Position numbers and translations under genes: made by a program. DNA of 64,000 nucleotides from Lentinula raphanica (taxonomy: Eukaryota; Basidiomycota; Agaricomycetes; Agaricales; Omphalotaceae): contig JANVFP010000006.1 of NCBI GenBank assembly GCA_027919835.1, forward strand, positions 1,302,001 to 1,366,000. Direction: 5' to 3'. A model generated the notes under the pieces. That model saw only the letters and a program-made list of their open reading frames with translations, ran no database searches and was not told the origin of the DNA. The first letter of the stretch is position 1. Every line of letters begins with the position of its first letter. Shown here piece after piece: positions 12,092 to 24,910 of this stretch.

Positions 12092-15000
12092 CTACTCTCC
12101 CGCAAATAACCTCACAACCATGTATGTCGTTGAGCCCACAAAACGCACGACTAGAGGTAGATTGAGTCAACATTGACACAAAAACAAGTAGAACTAATGA
12201 AAACTAATGAAAACTTACAAGCTAGTCCAGCAACTGAGAACAGCAAGAACGTTAAATATCCTTTCACGGAATTATTCGCACCAGAATCAGATGCCTTGGC
12301 ATTGGCCTCAACAATGATTGCTGCAAGCAAACCCTGCGCCAAAATCAGCACAGATTGCGAGGAATTGAGATCAAAAGAAACGAACATTGCTCAACGTCCA
12401 AGCCAAAAGAACATTGGTTCGGAAAGTCCTGTAATAATCCTCCTGCTTAGTAGCCTCGTCTACCTTTTCTTCAGCTTTGGGAGGCTTGGTGCGAAGGACA
12501 TGCAGCCTAGGATATGAAGAGAGGATTCAGGATTGATGACATTTGAGTTTGGCTCAAAATGACTCACGCATCCTCATATGCAGCATTGATATCTTTCTCC
12601 TCCGTTGGAACGTTTACTTCCACCATTGCCTTCCCGTCTTTACCGTCCTTCTTCACCTCAACGACACCAAGATCTGTGGACACTTTATTGTCACCCTTTG
12701 TACCCCAAGAGATGTCGTGTACGTTGGCAAATGCATAGACGTTTAGCACGGCTATATAAGAGGGAGCCATAAGTAGATATTGGATAAATGAGGTTATCAT
12801 ATGCCAAGGCTCGAACTAGAAGCGAGAGTCACTTTGAGATATAGGCGTAGAAGAACGAAACAGGTCACTCACGAATAAGAGGCTGGCAACAAGATATAGC
12901 CCATATGTGGCCGCCAAACTGATCACTATATCTCTGAAAATCGCATTCGTGAACAGACTGTTCAACGTAAGTGGCCCGTCCGAAGAAATGATATTTTCAA
13001 TCCCCTTATACACCAATAAGATTGCGGCGGCCTGGAGAAAACGATGAAGGATGGATCGCTTGAACGGAAATCTTGCTCACTGTCATGTAGATCGTGATTA
13101 TACCGAAACCGATGAGTGCTAGTGTGAAAGCCCATTTACTCCCCTGAGGTCGATTGCCCAAACTCAAGAGGAAGCACATAACGAGTAAACCAAGATAGAA
13201 GTAGTTCAGGATGATGTTGACGATATTGATGCCTGTGAGATGGAAATCCGTGTCCTCCAAAGAGTCTGAAAGGATAGTGAATGCGATATAGTAATTGGCC
13301 TGTAAAGGGGAAACCATTCAGATCTAGAGGCACATTCAATGAAACCGTTTGAAACTCACCAGTGCGAACCAACTGAAGATGAGGTTGAAAGTTTGATAGA
13401 CCATTTCCACATGAATCCAGAATTTCCTCATCAAAGAATGTGCACTCCGGTAGATATAATAAAAGTGGAAGGTTGAATGGACACCAGCAAAGAAGGAACC
13501 ATTCAGCCAGCGACGACGTTGTGAGATGAGCTCTGGAACCTGAAGAAATGTATGAGCAAGGGAACTCTATGACTTTCGAAGCTTTTACCTGGTCAGGAAC
13601 GTCTGTGATAGCATAGGCGCTCTTGACATAATGGAGAATCCAACTACCCCCTCGCTTCGAGACAAGCTCCCAGCACAGTATACGATCTTCGGCCAAATAC
13701 ATGTTCGCGGTGAAGATATCTGCGTTCGCTCCGTGCTTTGCAAGATGAAGTCAACGCATGTAATGACACGATGAAAAGTGTCGGCCTACCATCTTTTCGC
13801 CCAGGAAATATTTTTGCAATGGACCTTCTCCTTTGGCATCGTTCTGCAATGCGATATAACGATAGGCGGAAAATGCACCGGGTAACACTGTTATGTATCC
13901 GAACACAGACTCCAAGGGTTTATCGAGGATATTGGACATCTTGTATTCGAAGTTTTGGGCAGCAACTGATTGGACATCGAGAGTGTCAGCGCCGGTACAA
14001 TACTGATTGAACATTCAAACAGACCTAGTGGATTGAGCAAGTTGACGCCCAACTTTCCCTTGAGTGCGACAATTTCACCGCAGGCGCCACCGACGTTGGA
14101 ATTGATATCGAACGCCTGTCCGAAATGTTCAGATAGACACAGATAGTGAAATCTTCAGAGACCCTACCTTCCACAAGTGGTATATACTCGTTGGACCAGG
14201 CATCGTACCAACATCAAGCAACACACAAACGTTGGGGTTCAGCACTGATCCGAACGCGTTGAAGAACCATCTATGAGAATTGATCTACGTGTAACGCATG
14301 TCAGAATCGTGTGTCAACGAACGTTTGTGCAATGCAAACCTTCTTTTGGTTCTTCTCTTTCAAGCAGAATATTACTTGAATGGGTACATGATTCTTTTCA
14401 GCACCTTCAATTTTGAGTGAAGGGGTGATAGAAACTTGAGAGAAGTGCATAAGCCAAGTGATCAGTTCTTCGGTGAATTCGACTTACTATGCGTCGTGTA
14501 CTCGTAAACGTGAGCTTGCACTGGAATTCGATTGACCACGTTCTTCGCAACACCATCTTGGTAGCATCCCATTCCAGCGAGGACAGAGAGAGTGCGAGAG
14601 TTGATCTATCAAGCTCAGCGTTTAGCGTCTCGTCATTCGTGCCAATGCTTGACAAGTTGATCACACCTTTCCTCGTCCATCGCTGACGACGCAAACGACG
14701 ACTTTCTTCCACCCATCTTTGCCCCAGGTTTTACTCCGATCACGTTTACAAAGATGTGCAATGTTCTTGAATACACCTTGCATTGACCGCGTGAAAAGAA
14801 CCTCGTCCTCGTTGTACATTGTCAAAACGATGAATAGCTCTGTACGTCGTGGTGGGTCGTAATGTACTTGACGAAGAGTAAACCTGTTCATGATTGAGCG
14901 AATATTTTTGTAAAATTAAGACGAAACGTACCCGCTATCTTTGAAATCATTCGGATCACAGGTCGCTGCACTGTATCGCATATGGGTGAACTCGCGGTCC

Positions 15001-15953
15001 AAATTCGTTGTGTCGGTAGGCAGACCAGACAAGGAGAGCAATTTTGAGGGGACAGGTGAATCGATGACAAAGTTGCCATGGAAGAGCCTTTGAGAAATCA
15101 GCAGATGCTAAGAGTGGACGAACGAAGTCTTCGACTCACTCGACTTTCTTGATAGTTTTGTATCGTCGAGGAACCCTTTGAGGTATTCTTCCGTACCGGA
15201 TATTGTTGCTTTCTCCGCCTTCACCATCTTCCCAATCACCACTGTATGCACCTGGTATTGGGGCATCCACGTTCACATAGTCCCCGCCCAAACCACCAGC
15301 GAAGCCACCGCCGGTGGGATTGTGATCTGGAATTCTGATACCCATTCCACTTCCACGCGAATCTCTCCTTAACAATGGTATATCACCGTCTTCTTCACCA
15401 AGAGAATGACCTGCATCGTCTGTTAGGATATACCATGAGCAGTGATCAAATGGAAACCTATGTGAATCACGTACCATCGCCATAAGTGGGCCTGGGTGTG
15501 AAGCCTTCGTCGTGCAAGGCATAAGAGGAGGGATAATTGTTTTGTGGAGGTGGAGGTGGAGAGCCTAGGTAGTCGTGCACAGGAGGTGAATGAATTGGAG
15601 CACCGAAGGGTGGTAAAACATTAGGTGGTGGTGGAGAGGAAGGTTGGTAACCGCCTGGAGGCGGTGAATGAATTGGTGCTCCGTAGGCGTCGACAGGGTT
15701 TCCGTAATAATTAGACACTGGCGGCTGTTGTGGATAGGCAGCTGCGGCGGGAGCACCATATGGATCAAAATGGGAAGCTTGAGCGAGTGGTTGATCATAA
15801 TGTTCGTAAGGAGAAGGAGTTGTGGTCGGATGTGGCAAGTAACCGTCGTTATAGTGGCCATGCTGAGCCTCATCAGCCTGCTAGAGTTGCGTATGTCAGA
15901 TCATTCAGAATTAGTTGAGAATGATGATAAACGACCTCTGGATAATGCGACAT
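12092..15953 (-). CDS. CHS: Chitin synthase, division 1 (class I-III type)
   Basis: This membrane glycosyltransferase (GT2) polymerises UDP-GlcNAc into chitin at the plasma membrane. The start MSHYPEADEAQ (exon 15953-15936) leads into a Pro/Tyr-rich cytosolic tail with PPPP runs. Next come [20 protein letters not shown] and [16 protein letters not shown], the Chitin_synth_1N region. The catalytic signatures follow in order: [24 protein letters not shown], the EDR motif in [12 protein letters not shown], and SQRRRWLNG. Several membrane segments come after, and the C-terminus ends VRLFAGE. Many introns of about 50 nt were resolved, and I saw no frame break. Finer class assignment is not possible by eye. 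The 5' side has a long intergenic promoter region. Confidence 0.93.
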
Positions 15954-17192
15954 CTTCTAATTTGTCCGTTGGTGCTTTCTCTTCCTAGAAGTGCCAAGCA
16001 GTCACTGTGCTGTAAATATTTTTTTCGGTGTATGTAGAAGGACTCTTGATGAGAGATTTCGTAGTCAACGTTCGAATTATTGACAACTGATAGGAGCAGT
16101 AGTTTGAAACGTTTGACGTTGGACTCGCAGTCGGACGAGAATGTGAATGATAGCGGTGATGGAGGTTGTATGAAGGAGAAAGATGAGAATGAAAGACGAC
16201 AGTGGTGGACGTCAAGTTGAGAAAGCTGTTAGAGTGTGCCTTCACTTGTCTAAATCAATTGATCGTTGAAGCCAAGGTTGCAGAGGCTATGTCGTGACGT
16301 AATCTCTCCCGCGCGCGCTCCTGGGCGCTTTTTATGGGCGCTCAAGCGCTCATGTCCTTATTCTTTCTAAGTTCAACGAAGATTTAGTTGAAGTCGGGTT
16401 GAAGTATCACCAGCGTACCAGTGACACACAGACTTGTGCATACTCAGCCTCATGCCAATTAGAGAGTAACACAACGCTAGCAGGCTCGATCGCTTGCTCC
16501 TAGATTGCTGTGCTTTTCTAACCTCCCTTTACTGCGGTCTACGTCCATGTCCGCCAGCTGATTCACTCCATATGGTCAACCGAAATGTGAGTAAAGTGGC
16601 AGTGAAGCGCGGATAAAAGATGGCAATCGAGCGGGCTGCGCTGGATTCCTGGAAGGCTAGCCGATGAATACAGACAGCGAGGATTATGGCAGGTTGCATA
16701 GTTTGTACTAAACAATCCTCTTTTCATCTCTCAGTTCTTGAACCAGTGGTTCATTCATTTATGCTCATCGCTCACAAGTGATATCAAAATTCCTTGACAC
16801 AAATCCAACACAAGGCAATGTAGTACTCAAAGCTCCACCACACTTTGCACAAATGATCATCGCACGGACTCAAGTATTCACCAGTTGCAACTTGCAATTA
16901 GTTAGATCTGACTGAAGTTTCACGGAGCGCCTTCACCTTTACTTGGAAAATTCCAGATTACGTTCTCTTGAATTCAGGTATACTACTAGATCCTACGGTT
17001 ACAGTGTGTTCGATACGATACATAATGCATGAATAATAGTAAATATGAGACTACAATAAATAAACCAAACTCATAAGTTATCAGTTGTGCGGAATGATTC
17101 TTGATACAGTCGATATGCAGTAATAATGAGCAGTAGGATACTTGAATAAATAGATAGGTAGACTTTTCGGACTCGCGCTCACTGGGATAGTT
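15954..17192. other. Intergenic, no supported gene
   Basis: About 1.24 kb between the chitin synthase start and the 3' end of the adenylation gene. It contains GC-rich GGGCGC/AGCGCT stretches near 16310-16350, a possible promoter or UTR part, and AT-rich DNA at 17000-17150. No gene is supported. Confidence 0.6.
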
Positions 17193-19161
17193 TCAATTTA
17201 CAGAAGCGTATAGTTCGTCGAGGCGAGATTTGTACAGTTCTTCGACTGCTTTTCTTCGAATGTTACCCTTCGAAGCGGTCCTTGGTAAGGTACCTTCAAG
17301 GATCAAGTTGTCAGAGAAGCCATTGACCGACCTAAGGGATCGTCTGCTTACCTTTTGGAACGATGAGGATCATCTTCGGGGACACGATACTCTCGTGAAT
17401 ATATCTTCGCGAATGGAAATGCCGAATTTTACGGAATATCTCCTTCTTAAGCTTAGTCTCATCCAAACCGGAATCTGTCTCGACGAAGAGAGCAGGGTGT
17501 GGACGACCTGTGCCAACGGCGATACACTCCGAAATTAGCACGCCACACATAGCTCGAGCGTTGTCTTCAATTGATCTATAATTTATCAGTCAGTTTAACC
17601 GGATACAGTAGAAAAAGACAGTGCAAGAAACTGACTTTGTGTCGCATCTCAAACTGTTTTCGGTTTTGATCCAATCATCATCTCTGCCCGCGAAGATATA
17701 GCTCCCAGGCCCCACTTCTTGAAAGAGATCGCCGGTGTGAAAGTGACCATCAGATTGTCGTAGGGAGACATCTGGGCAGTCACCAGAGTCGGACAGGACG
17801 ACGAACTCAAAGAGACGAGCCGTTGACTGATGCTCATCCGTGTCGGATGCGATGGGGAAAAATGCATATGACATGCCTAGCAAGGGGCGAAGGAGATGAC
17901 GGGTGGCGGGATCATTGCCTCCGATTGACTGGAATGTCGTACCGCCGCATTCTGTGCTTCCAAAAATATTCTGAGGGGAGCATGGTATGATGATCAGTCG
18001 ACCTGTGGGTTGTAACTTTAAAAGATCGTACCTTTAATTTAATACCAGATTCGTAGGCAAACGCTTCATCTTCCCGAGAAAGAGCCAGACCAGTAGTGGT
18101 CACTTCGTCCAAGTTCACAAGCAATGAGAGCAAGTTCGGGTCCTTCCTTGCGGCTTTCAAATGCACGGAGAAGAATGTAGCGAATTGCCACAGACGGTTG
18201 AGGTCACCGAACTTGATCATGTCGACGAGCTCTTCCGTTGAACAGGGAATTCGTTTGGGCTGTATGATGCAGGATCCGTATTGCATCAGGCACACGAGTA
18301 CTGCAAGCACAAAATTCATCAATAACTTTCTGCTGATCAGTTGCAGCGCACTTACACACTGTCTGGCCTATGTGACACATGCTACCACTATGAGAGGACC
18401 GTGCCATTTAGAATTTAAGCGTCGCACACAAGATATTACAGGTACTTACAGCCAAGTAGTGACATCTTGTCGATTTGAATCCTTGGGCACAGCAGTCTGG
18501 TTCGCCTTTTGTGCTACGGCATCTAACCATCGATAATTGCAGGGCACCAATTTAGGGCTTCCAGAAGTGGAGCCACTGGTGTGGAAGATGAATGCGAGAT
18601 CTGAGGGATCAAAAACAGGTAGGACAGGAGAGGGTTCTGAGAACAAAGCGGAAAAGTCGATCTCGGAGAACGAAGGTGCTTGTAGAACAGGAACGTGACA
18701 GTTGCCGTCAATGAAACCAGACGTTACTGAATCACAAACAAGGGCAGATGCCTTTGCTTTTGCTAGTAGCTCATAGATGACGACCGGGTTAGGCAGACGG
18801 AGACTGAAGAGTTGAGGCACATAGCCTGCTCTGGAGATCCCGTATATATGGAGAACGTCGGCGTAGGTGAACCCCCCAATCCTATGAAAACATTAGGACA
18901 TGCCGCGATATTCAATAAATGATTAAGAATAACATACCAAAGACCCACAACTGATCTTGAGGGGATAGAAGCGAGCTTCTGAGCCCAGTATCTCGCACAT
19001 AATTCTACGTCCTCGTAGAATTGCTTGTATGTGATCGTCTCCCATCTGGGTATACCATTAGATGTTGATTCCTCTGAAGGGATCTTGAACATTGCACGAT
19101 GGGAGAATCGTTCACTACCGTCCCTGAGAATAGAGAGATGGGATAACATTGGTAGAGCCAT
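17193..19161 (-). CDS. Stand-alone adenylate-forming enzyme (AMP-binding domain)
   Basis: About 580 residues in several exons. Signatures of the ANL superfamily appear in order: FHTSGSTSGSPKLVPC (A3, ATP phosphate loop), FGSTECGG (A5), HFHTGDLFQEV (A7), GRDDDWIKTENSLRCD (A8) and LPRTASKGNIRRKAV (A10 with the catalytic Lys). The protein ends right after A10, so the thiolation and reductase domains of NRPS-like adenylate-forming reductases are absent. Wording resembles the A domain of those reductases more than acyl-CoA ligases. Substrate cannot be read from the sequence. The start MALPMLSHL at 19161 was chosen because TATATAA lies about 55 nt upstream; an in-frame earlier ATG (19214) exists but overlaps that TATA. 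No tailoring genes lie next to it, so a metabolite cluster is not supported. Confidence 0.8.
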
Positions 19162-20923
19162 TTGAGTTTGTAACAAAGAAGAAAAATTTGAGAGATGACG
19201 ATTGCGAAGTTCTTGCCAGTTTATATACATGATCGCCTTCTCAACCAGACCAAGCCGCATCGAAACCAAACCTGATTCAGATTTACAATCACAGAGTCAT
19301 GTACTCCGGAAGCGGACTGAGCTCAACAGGATTGAACGTTTCGTTGTTAGATTCGGGACTTTGGCTGAGCATCTTCCGACAGACAGATACGGTGTTTTGC
19401 TGTGGTGGTGTAACGGTTTCCAGAGTTCAGATGGAGACATACCCAACATAGTAATCAAGCTGTACAAATTTTACGGAGGGGTTACATTCATGCATTCCAT
19501 CTCCATCACCGTAGCCTCTGCGGCAAAGCAAAATGGTCAATTAAAAAATCAACTCAGTTGGAACCTGGCGGACTAACGACAGACGTTTGAGGTGGATACA
19601 AGCAGTGGATGTAGCCGTTCAGCCAATAGAACGGTTTTGGACGGGTACAGCTTCTGTATCCTTGTTTAATTGCGGGCGTAACAGAATGAAGGGAATATCA
19701 AGACCGTAAAACGCGGCTCTCTTCCAAGAGTGGCAGATTTGATGCGCACGTGAAAGCCACGCGAGCATTTTCTGTCGGTCCCAGGAGTCGGTCCTCGGAA
19801 AATACTTTGACCTGGTCTTGACTCATTTCTGGTCTCCAAATAGCATTCCCCCTCAGGCATTTTACACTCTAAGATCTCAAGCTCTCAAGTCTCAAAGCAG
19901 GTCCTGAAAGTACCCGAGATGACGATCAATCTTGGTACAAATCAGACAATGAAACAGTCACGATCAAGCTTAAGCTCTTGAAATTGAACGACCTTGATAA
20001 GTTCACAGTTATATACTACTATAGCAGACGTGTACTCGAAACACTCTATCTTGGTTAGTTGTAACTTTGCAAAGTCTTTTGATCATTTATTCAGTTTGTC
20101 TGATGAACAGGCTATTCCCAGTGGCGTCCTGCAAAACTAAACTGAAATGCAGAGCTGGCAGCAGGGGTCTCCTCACGCGCTGATTTCCTTGTTCTTGCAT
20201 CGCTCAATCGACGAATGATGTTGTTGGTGTTGTCTTTTCTGCCCCGAGTCTGATCCGCACACATAGCCACCCTTCCGTTGCGCGAGGGATCCCAAGTCGG
20301 AGGGGGGAGGATTCACTGTGCTATGTAATAGTCCTAACTTGTTTACATCGAATTCAAACCAAGAGGATAGCCTTCGCGCCAACCATGTATAATAGTGTGT
20401 AAATTTCTGAACCATCTAATACAGAAGTCAGCTTTTCTCCATTTTTTAAGGAGAAGGCTTGTTTAATAGTGAACATGAGATCCTCCCGAAGCCGTCAAGT
20501 TAGTCTTGAATTTCCGGAGTACCACATACACTGAGCGCTTGCTACGAAACATGTACGCAGATCCTCGACTCTCCACAAGATACCACTTGCTTGGATTGAT
20601 GTACATTCTGTCTTTCCGCCCTCTCAAATTACTCACTGGAGACTGCCATATATCTCGTTAGAATCTTTCAATGGGTGAAACGACATGTCGTTGTGAAGTT
20701 TAAGAAGAAGAGTGGGGATCAACGTGGATGTAGTAGAAATTCTTTGACTTTTGAGGGGTCTTACAGCTTGTATACAAGTAGGCATTCAGACAAATGCTAA
20801 CTAATTTCGACAATAAATACTATCATGAATGCAATGGCCGCATCGTTGAGATATGCCACTACTGATGAACGGAAGACACAACGAGAACCTAGCAACAATG
20901 TTCATACGTTCTCTGGAAGACCC
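19162..20923. other. Intergenic, no supported gene
   Basis: About 1.76 kb between the adenylation gene and the HsbA-like gene. Short open frames are scattered on both strands and none has a recognisable motif or splicing pattern. No repeat was noticed. Confidence 0.55.
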
Positions 20924-21646
20924 TCAAAGGCCTGTTTGGAGATCAGAGATCGCATCTCCAAATGCGGCACTCCATGTGGTCTCGAACTGGGTGGCCTGAG
21001 CAACGACCTCTTGCTGAAAAGAATGAAACAGTTGAGAACGGTGATGGATCAACGAATGAATGGAATTTATCTCACATCTGTGATGATATCACCAATAGCA
21101 GCAATGAAGCCAGTGGCTGCTGCTCCGAGGCTAGATAGATCGGATATAATCGCAGCTGTTCCGTTGATGCTAGTGAAATTGGCTCCTTTTTCTGCGATTT
21201 GGGTCAATCCGCCAACGAGAAGTGTGGAAGAATTTTCCATCTGGCCGAGGACGAGCAGAGCATCCATATCAGTCGTGAAATTTGATGTCGCCTACAAATC
21301 ATGCAAGATGACTTCAGAGGATATTCATCGCCTTTGCGAATGATAGCTTACCTGTGTATCTGTGGTGGCTTGCTGGAAGGCTGATTCCAGAGCAACACTG
21401 TCGGCATGAATCGCCTATGAGATCAGCAAGATCAGGAGAATGATTCTGTTCCTTGGCTTCGCAACGTACGCTAGCACCATCAGCAGTACCGGAGAATGCA
21501 TTGACATCGTTGTCCCAGGTCACAAGCAGTGAGGAAATATTGGTGATATCACTCTGAATTGTTGCCATGTCCCTCTTGATCAGAGGGGTACCCATAGCAA
21601 GAGCGAAGAGTGTGGTGAACGAAAACACAGCGACGAGGTGGACCAT
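20924..21646 (-). CDS. HsbA-like secreted hydrophobic surface-binding protein
   Basis: Four exons (21646-21470, 21414-21352, 21291-21076, 21013-20924) encode 181 residues. The protein begins with a signal peptide, MVHLVAVFSFTTLFALAMG, followed by a Kex2-like LIKR site. The mature part has the HsbA pattern: IQSDITNISSLLVTWDNDV, HADSVALESAFQQATTDTQ, a Gly/Ala-rich helical core and a final QFETTWSAAFGDAISDL. HsbA proteins are secreted alpha-helical fungal proteins that bind hydrophobic surfaces and may recruit hydrolases. No cysteines are needed in this family and none stand out. A TATA box lies about 50 nt upstream. The last intron was set to reach a helical C-terminus instead of an early stop. 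Confidence 0.78.
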
Positions 21647-21695
21647 TGTTGACGATGGGTGGACGGCTAACAAATCACCGAGTAGTGCTGGTACA

Positions 21696-21704
21696 GGTTT
21701 TATA
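21696..21704 (-). promoter_or_regulatory. TATA box of the HsbA-like gene
   Basis: TATAAAACC on the minus strand, about 50 nt upstream of the ATG at 21646. Confidence 0.55.
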
Positions 21705-23794
21705 CGACTCTGCCCCTCTCGAACATACGAAGAGCAGTTGACAGAGCAGAGCTATTTTAAGACCTTTCCCAATTGTTTATCATAAGGCATTCCCATGATG
21801 TATTTGTCGGGCACCACTCGAGAAGGGGAAGAATTTGTTGAATTTGTATGGAATTATATCACAACGTCAAGAACAAATTCATGGTGCGAAGATTTGTCTT
21901 GAGAACCATTGAGGTTTCCCAAGTTGCTGGTGAAGAAACAATTATTAGCACGCAATGAAGATGGAAGAATTGGAGAACAACACATTTGGCTCGCCAAAAC
22001 AGCTCAAATGGATTGAGAACACTGGACTCAGCGGAGTACACGTCTAGGGCAAGGTGTTGGTTTGTGGTTCAATGGAACAGTGGCGATTCGGCGAGAGAAC
22101 TAGGCTTTGGGTATGCAAACGCTACGGGGCAGGCAATGTCCACACAGGCTCCAGTCATATAAATTTCCTGTTCAAAACAGCATAGTATACGTAGCCTGTG
22201 CTAGCCTGTGTCGCTTTGACAATTTGATGTGAAATTCATGCTGGATTGGTAGTTTTTGGTATGGAATGAATTACCGTGATGCTCTTAACGCAAGAGACGA
22301 AAGGGCTCTCAATTTTGACCAGTGCACAGCGACGATGTTGAGAAACGATAACTTGTATGATTCGTCGAGTAAGTGACGTGGGAGGCGGTTCTGGCCTGCC
22401 TACACTTGAAGCATGTGCGGAATGCACCATTAGCAGATTTCCATGTTGTTGGGCTCCCGAACCGAGCCTGATAATCGAGCCATGTCTCGTGGGAGGAAAC
22501 GTCTTTGTTGAAGAAATACGGGTGCCAGTGTGTGCATTGAAAAGAAAATCAGACAAAAACGTAGGGACCATCTAAGGAGTCGCGGCACTAACAGAGTAGG
22601 TGCATAGGAATACCGATGATGATGCAGCCCGAGCAGGAATCAATATGCGAAGGGGAAACGAGACCGCATCTCTCGGATGAATCCTCGTTCCTTTAGCAGA
22701 TCACAGCTCTTTGGATACCACGAGGACGGTGATCATAACAAAAATTTGACAAGTACCGTTAATCCTTGTTGAGTAGTGTCCGCATTCTTAGGCGCAATGG
22801 CGCTCTCTGTCAAATAAGGTTGATCCTTGTTGAGTAGTGTCCGCATTCTAAGCGCAATGGCGCTCTCTGTCAAATAAACCCCTAATCCCACCCTGCCACA
22901 CTATGTACCAATGCCATGTTTGGTTGACCGCAAAAACTCGAGTGCTTTTGTTCGACCGCGGGCACTGGGCTTTTTGTTTGCTTTTTGTTAGACCGCGGAG
23001 ACCGCCTGGAAGTACGGGAGTCTCGACCCTGACCGAGGAACACGAAAGCGCGTAGATGTCGGTCGTGAGCACGTCGACGACTTACTTGTGCCCTATGAAT
23101 GCCGGCATGAAGCATTTTCCGCTGAGACAGAAGAAGGAGAAACACAAGGCGATACATACCATGAAGCATACCAGAATTCACCGGGCGTGATTCAGGATAG
23201 GAATTTCGAAAGTAGCATTGCAGGTCATCCATCAATAGTCAGGACCTAAGTGAAAGTGTCTCTTTCGAAAATCGGTGTTACAGAAGAGTAAACCTAGGAG
23301 TAAGAGGAGATCAGACCACCTTAGTGTCTAACTGTATGTTTGATATTTACCATGGCGCGCTTTTGATCAACGTCGTGGCACCGTCGCAGGTGGCCAATCG
23401 AGGTACCTAGACATGTGAAGAATGATTCAGAGAGTTTCAATGAAACTAGCAACGGAAACGTCGCGCCTTCATCCAAGGTATTGCACAGTGGTTCAATCAT
23501 TGGTGAGCCCGGATATGCCAGAGAGTACTAGTTTGGAAACGTTGGCTAAGTTTCAGCGAACCGAGAGTCTCTTGATTGGAGCTATGTAGCTTCAGCCATA
23601 TACTGTTGATTTTTTGTGTGCTTCTCAATAGTTGTATTTTCTGGAGAGCATGTAGCAACGTTGACAACGACTGTGGAAGAGAATGGCCAAAAGAAAGCGT
23701 CCGCCGTCATCCGATGAATGTGATTGGATCCAGACCACGTGCACGGTCTTTCCGTCTTCTCCTGAGGCTCTCTCCAACTATCAACTACAGCCAA
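21705..23794. other. Intergenic, no supported gene
   Basis: About 2.1 kb between the HsbA-like gene and the complex I gene. It contains one short tandem duplication at 22762-22878. Open frames near 22240-22570 and 22850-23235 have unusual composition (Arg/Cys/Ser-rich), no splicing logic and no recognisable motif, so they were not called. Confidence 0.55.
22762..22878. repeat. Tandem duplication, two copies of about 57 bp, period 61
   Basis: The segment beginning ATCCTTGTTGAGTAGTGTCC and ending GCGCTCTCTGTCAAATAA occurs at 22762 and again at 22823 with only two or three differences. This is a simple recent local duplication. Confidence 0.9.
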
Positions 23795-24803
<1,009 letters not shown>

Positions 24804-24910
24804 TCAATATGATGGATGTATCATCGATAGACATTACAAGATGATTATTTTAGGACATTTGCCTCAGCACCCACATTCATGAGTGCCGTCAAGTCGTCAA
24901 AAACAACAGT

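Noticed and set aside
22357..23235. Open frames rich in Cys/Arg/Ser in the 22-23 kb intergenic region
   Set aside because: No motif, no introns in keeping with neighbours, and odd composition on both strands.
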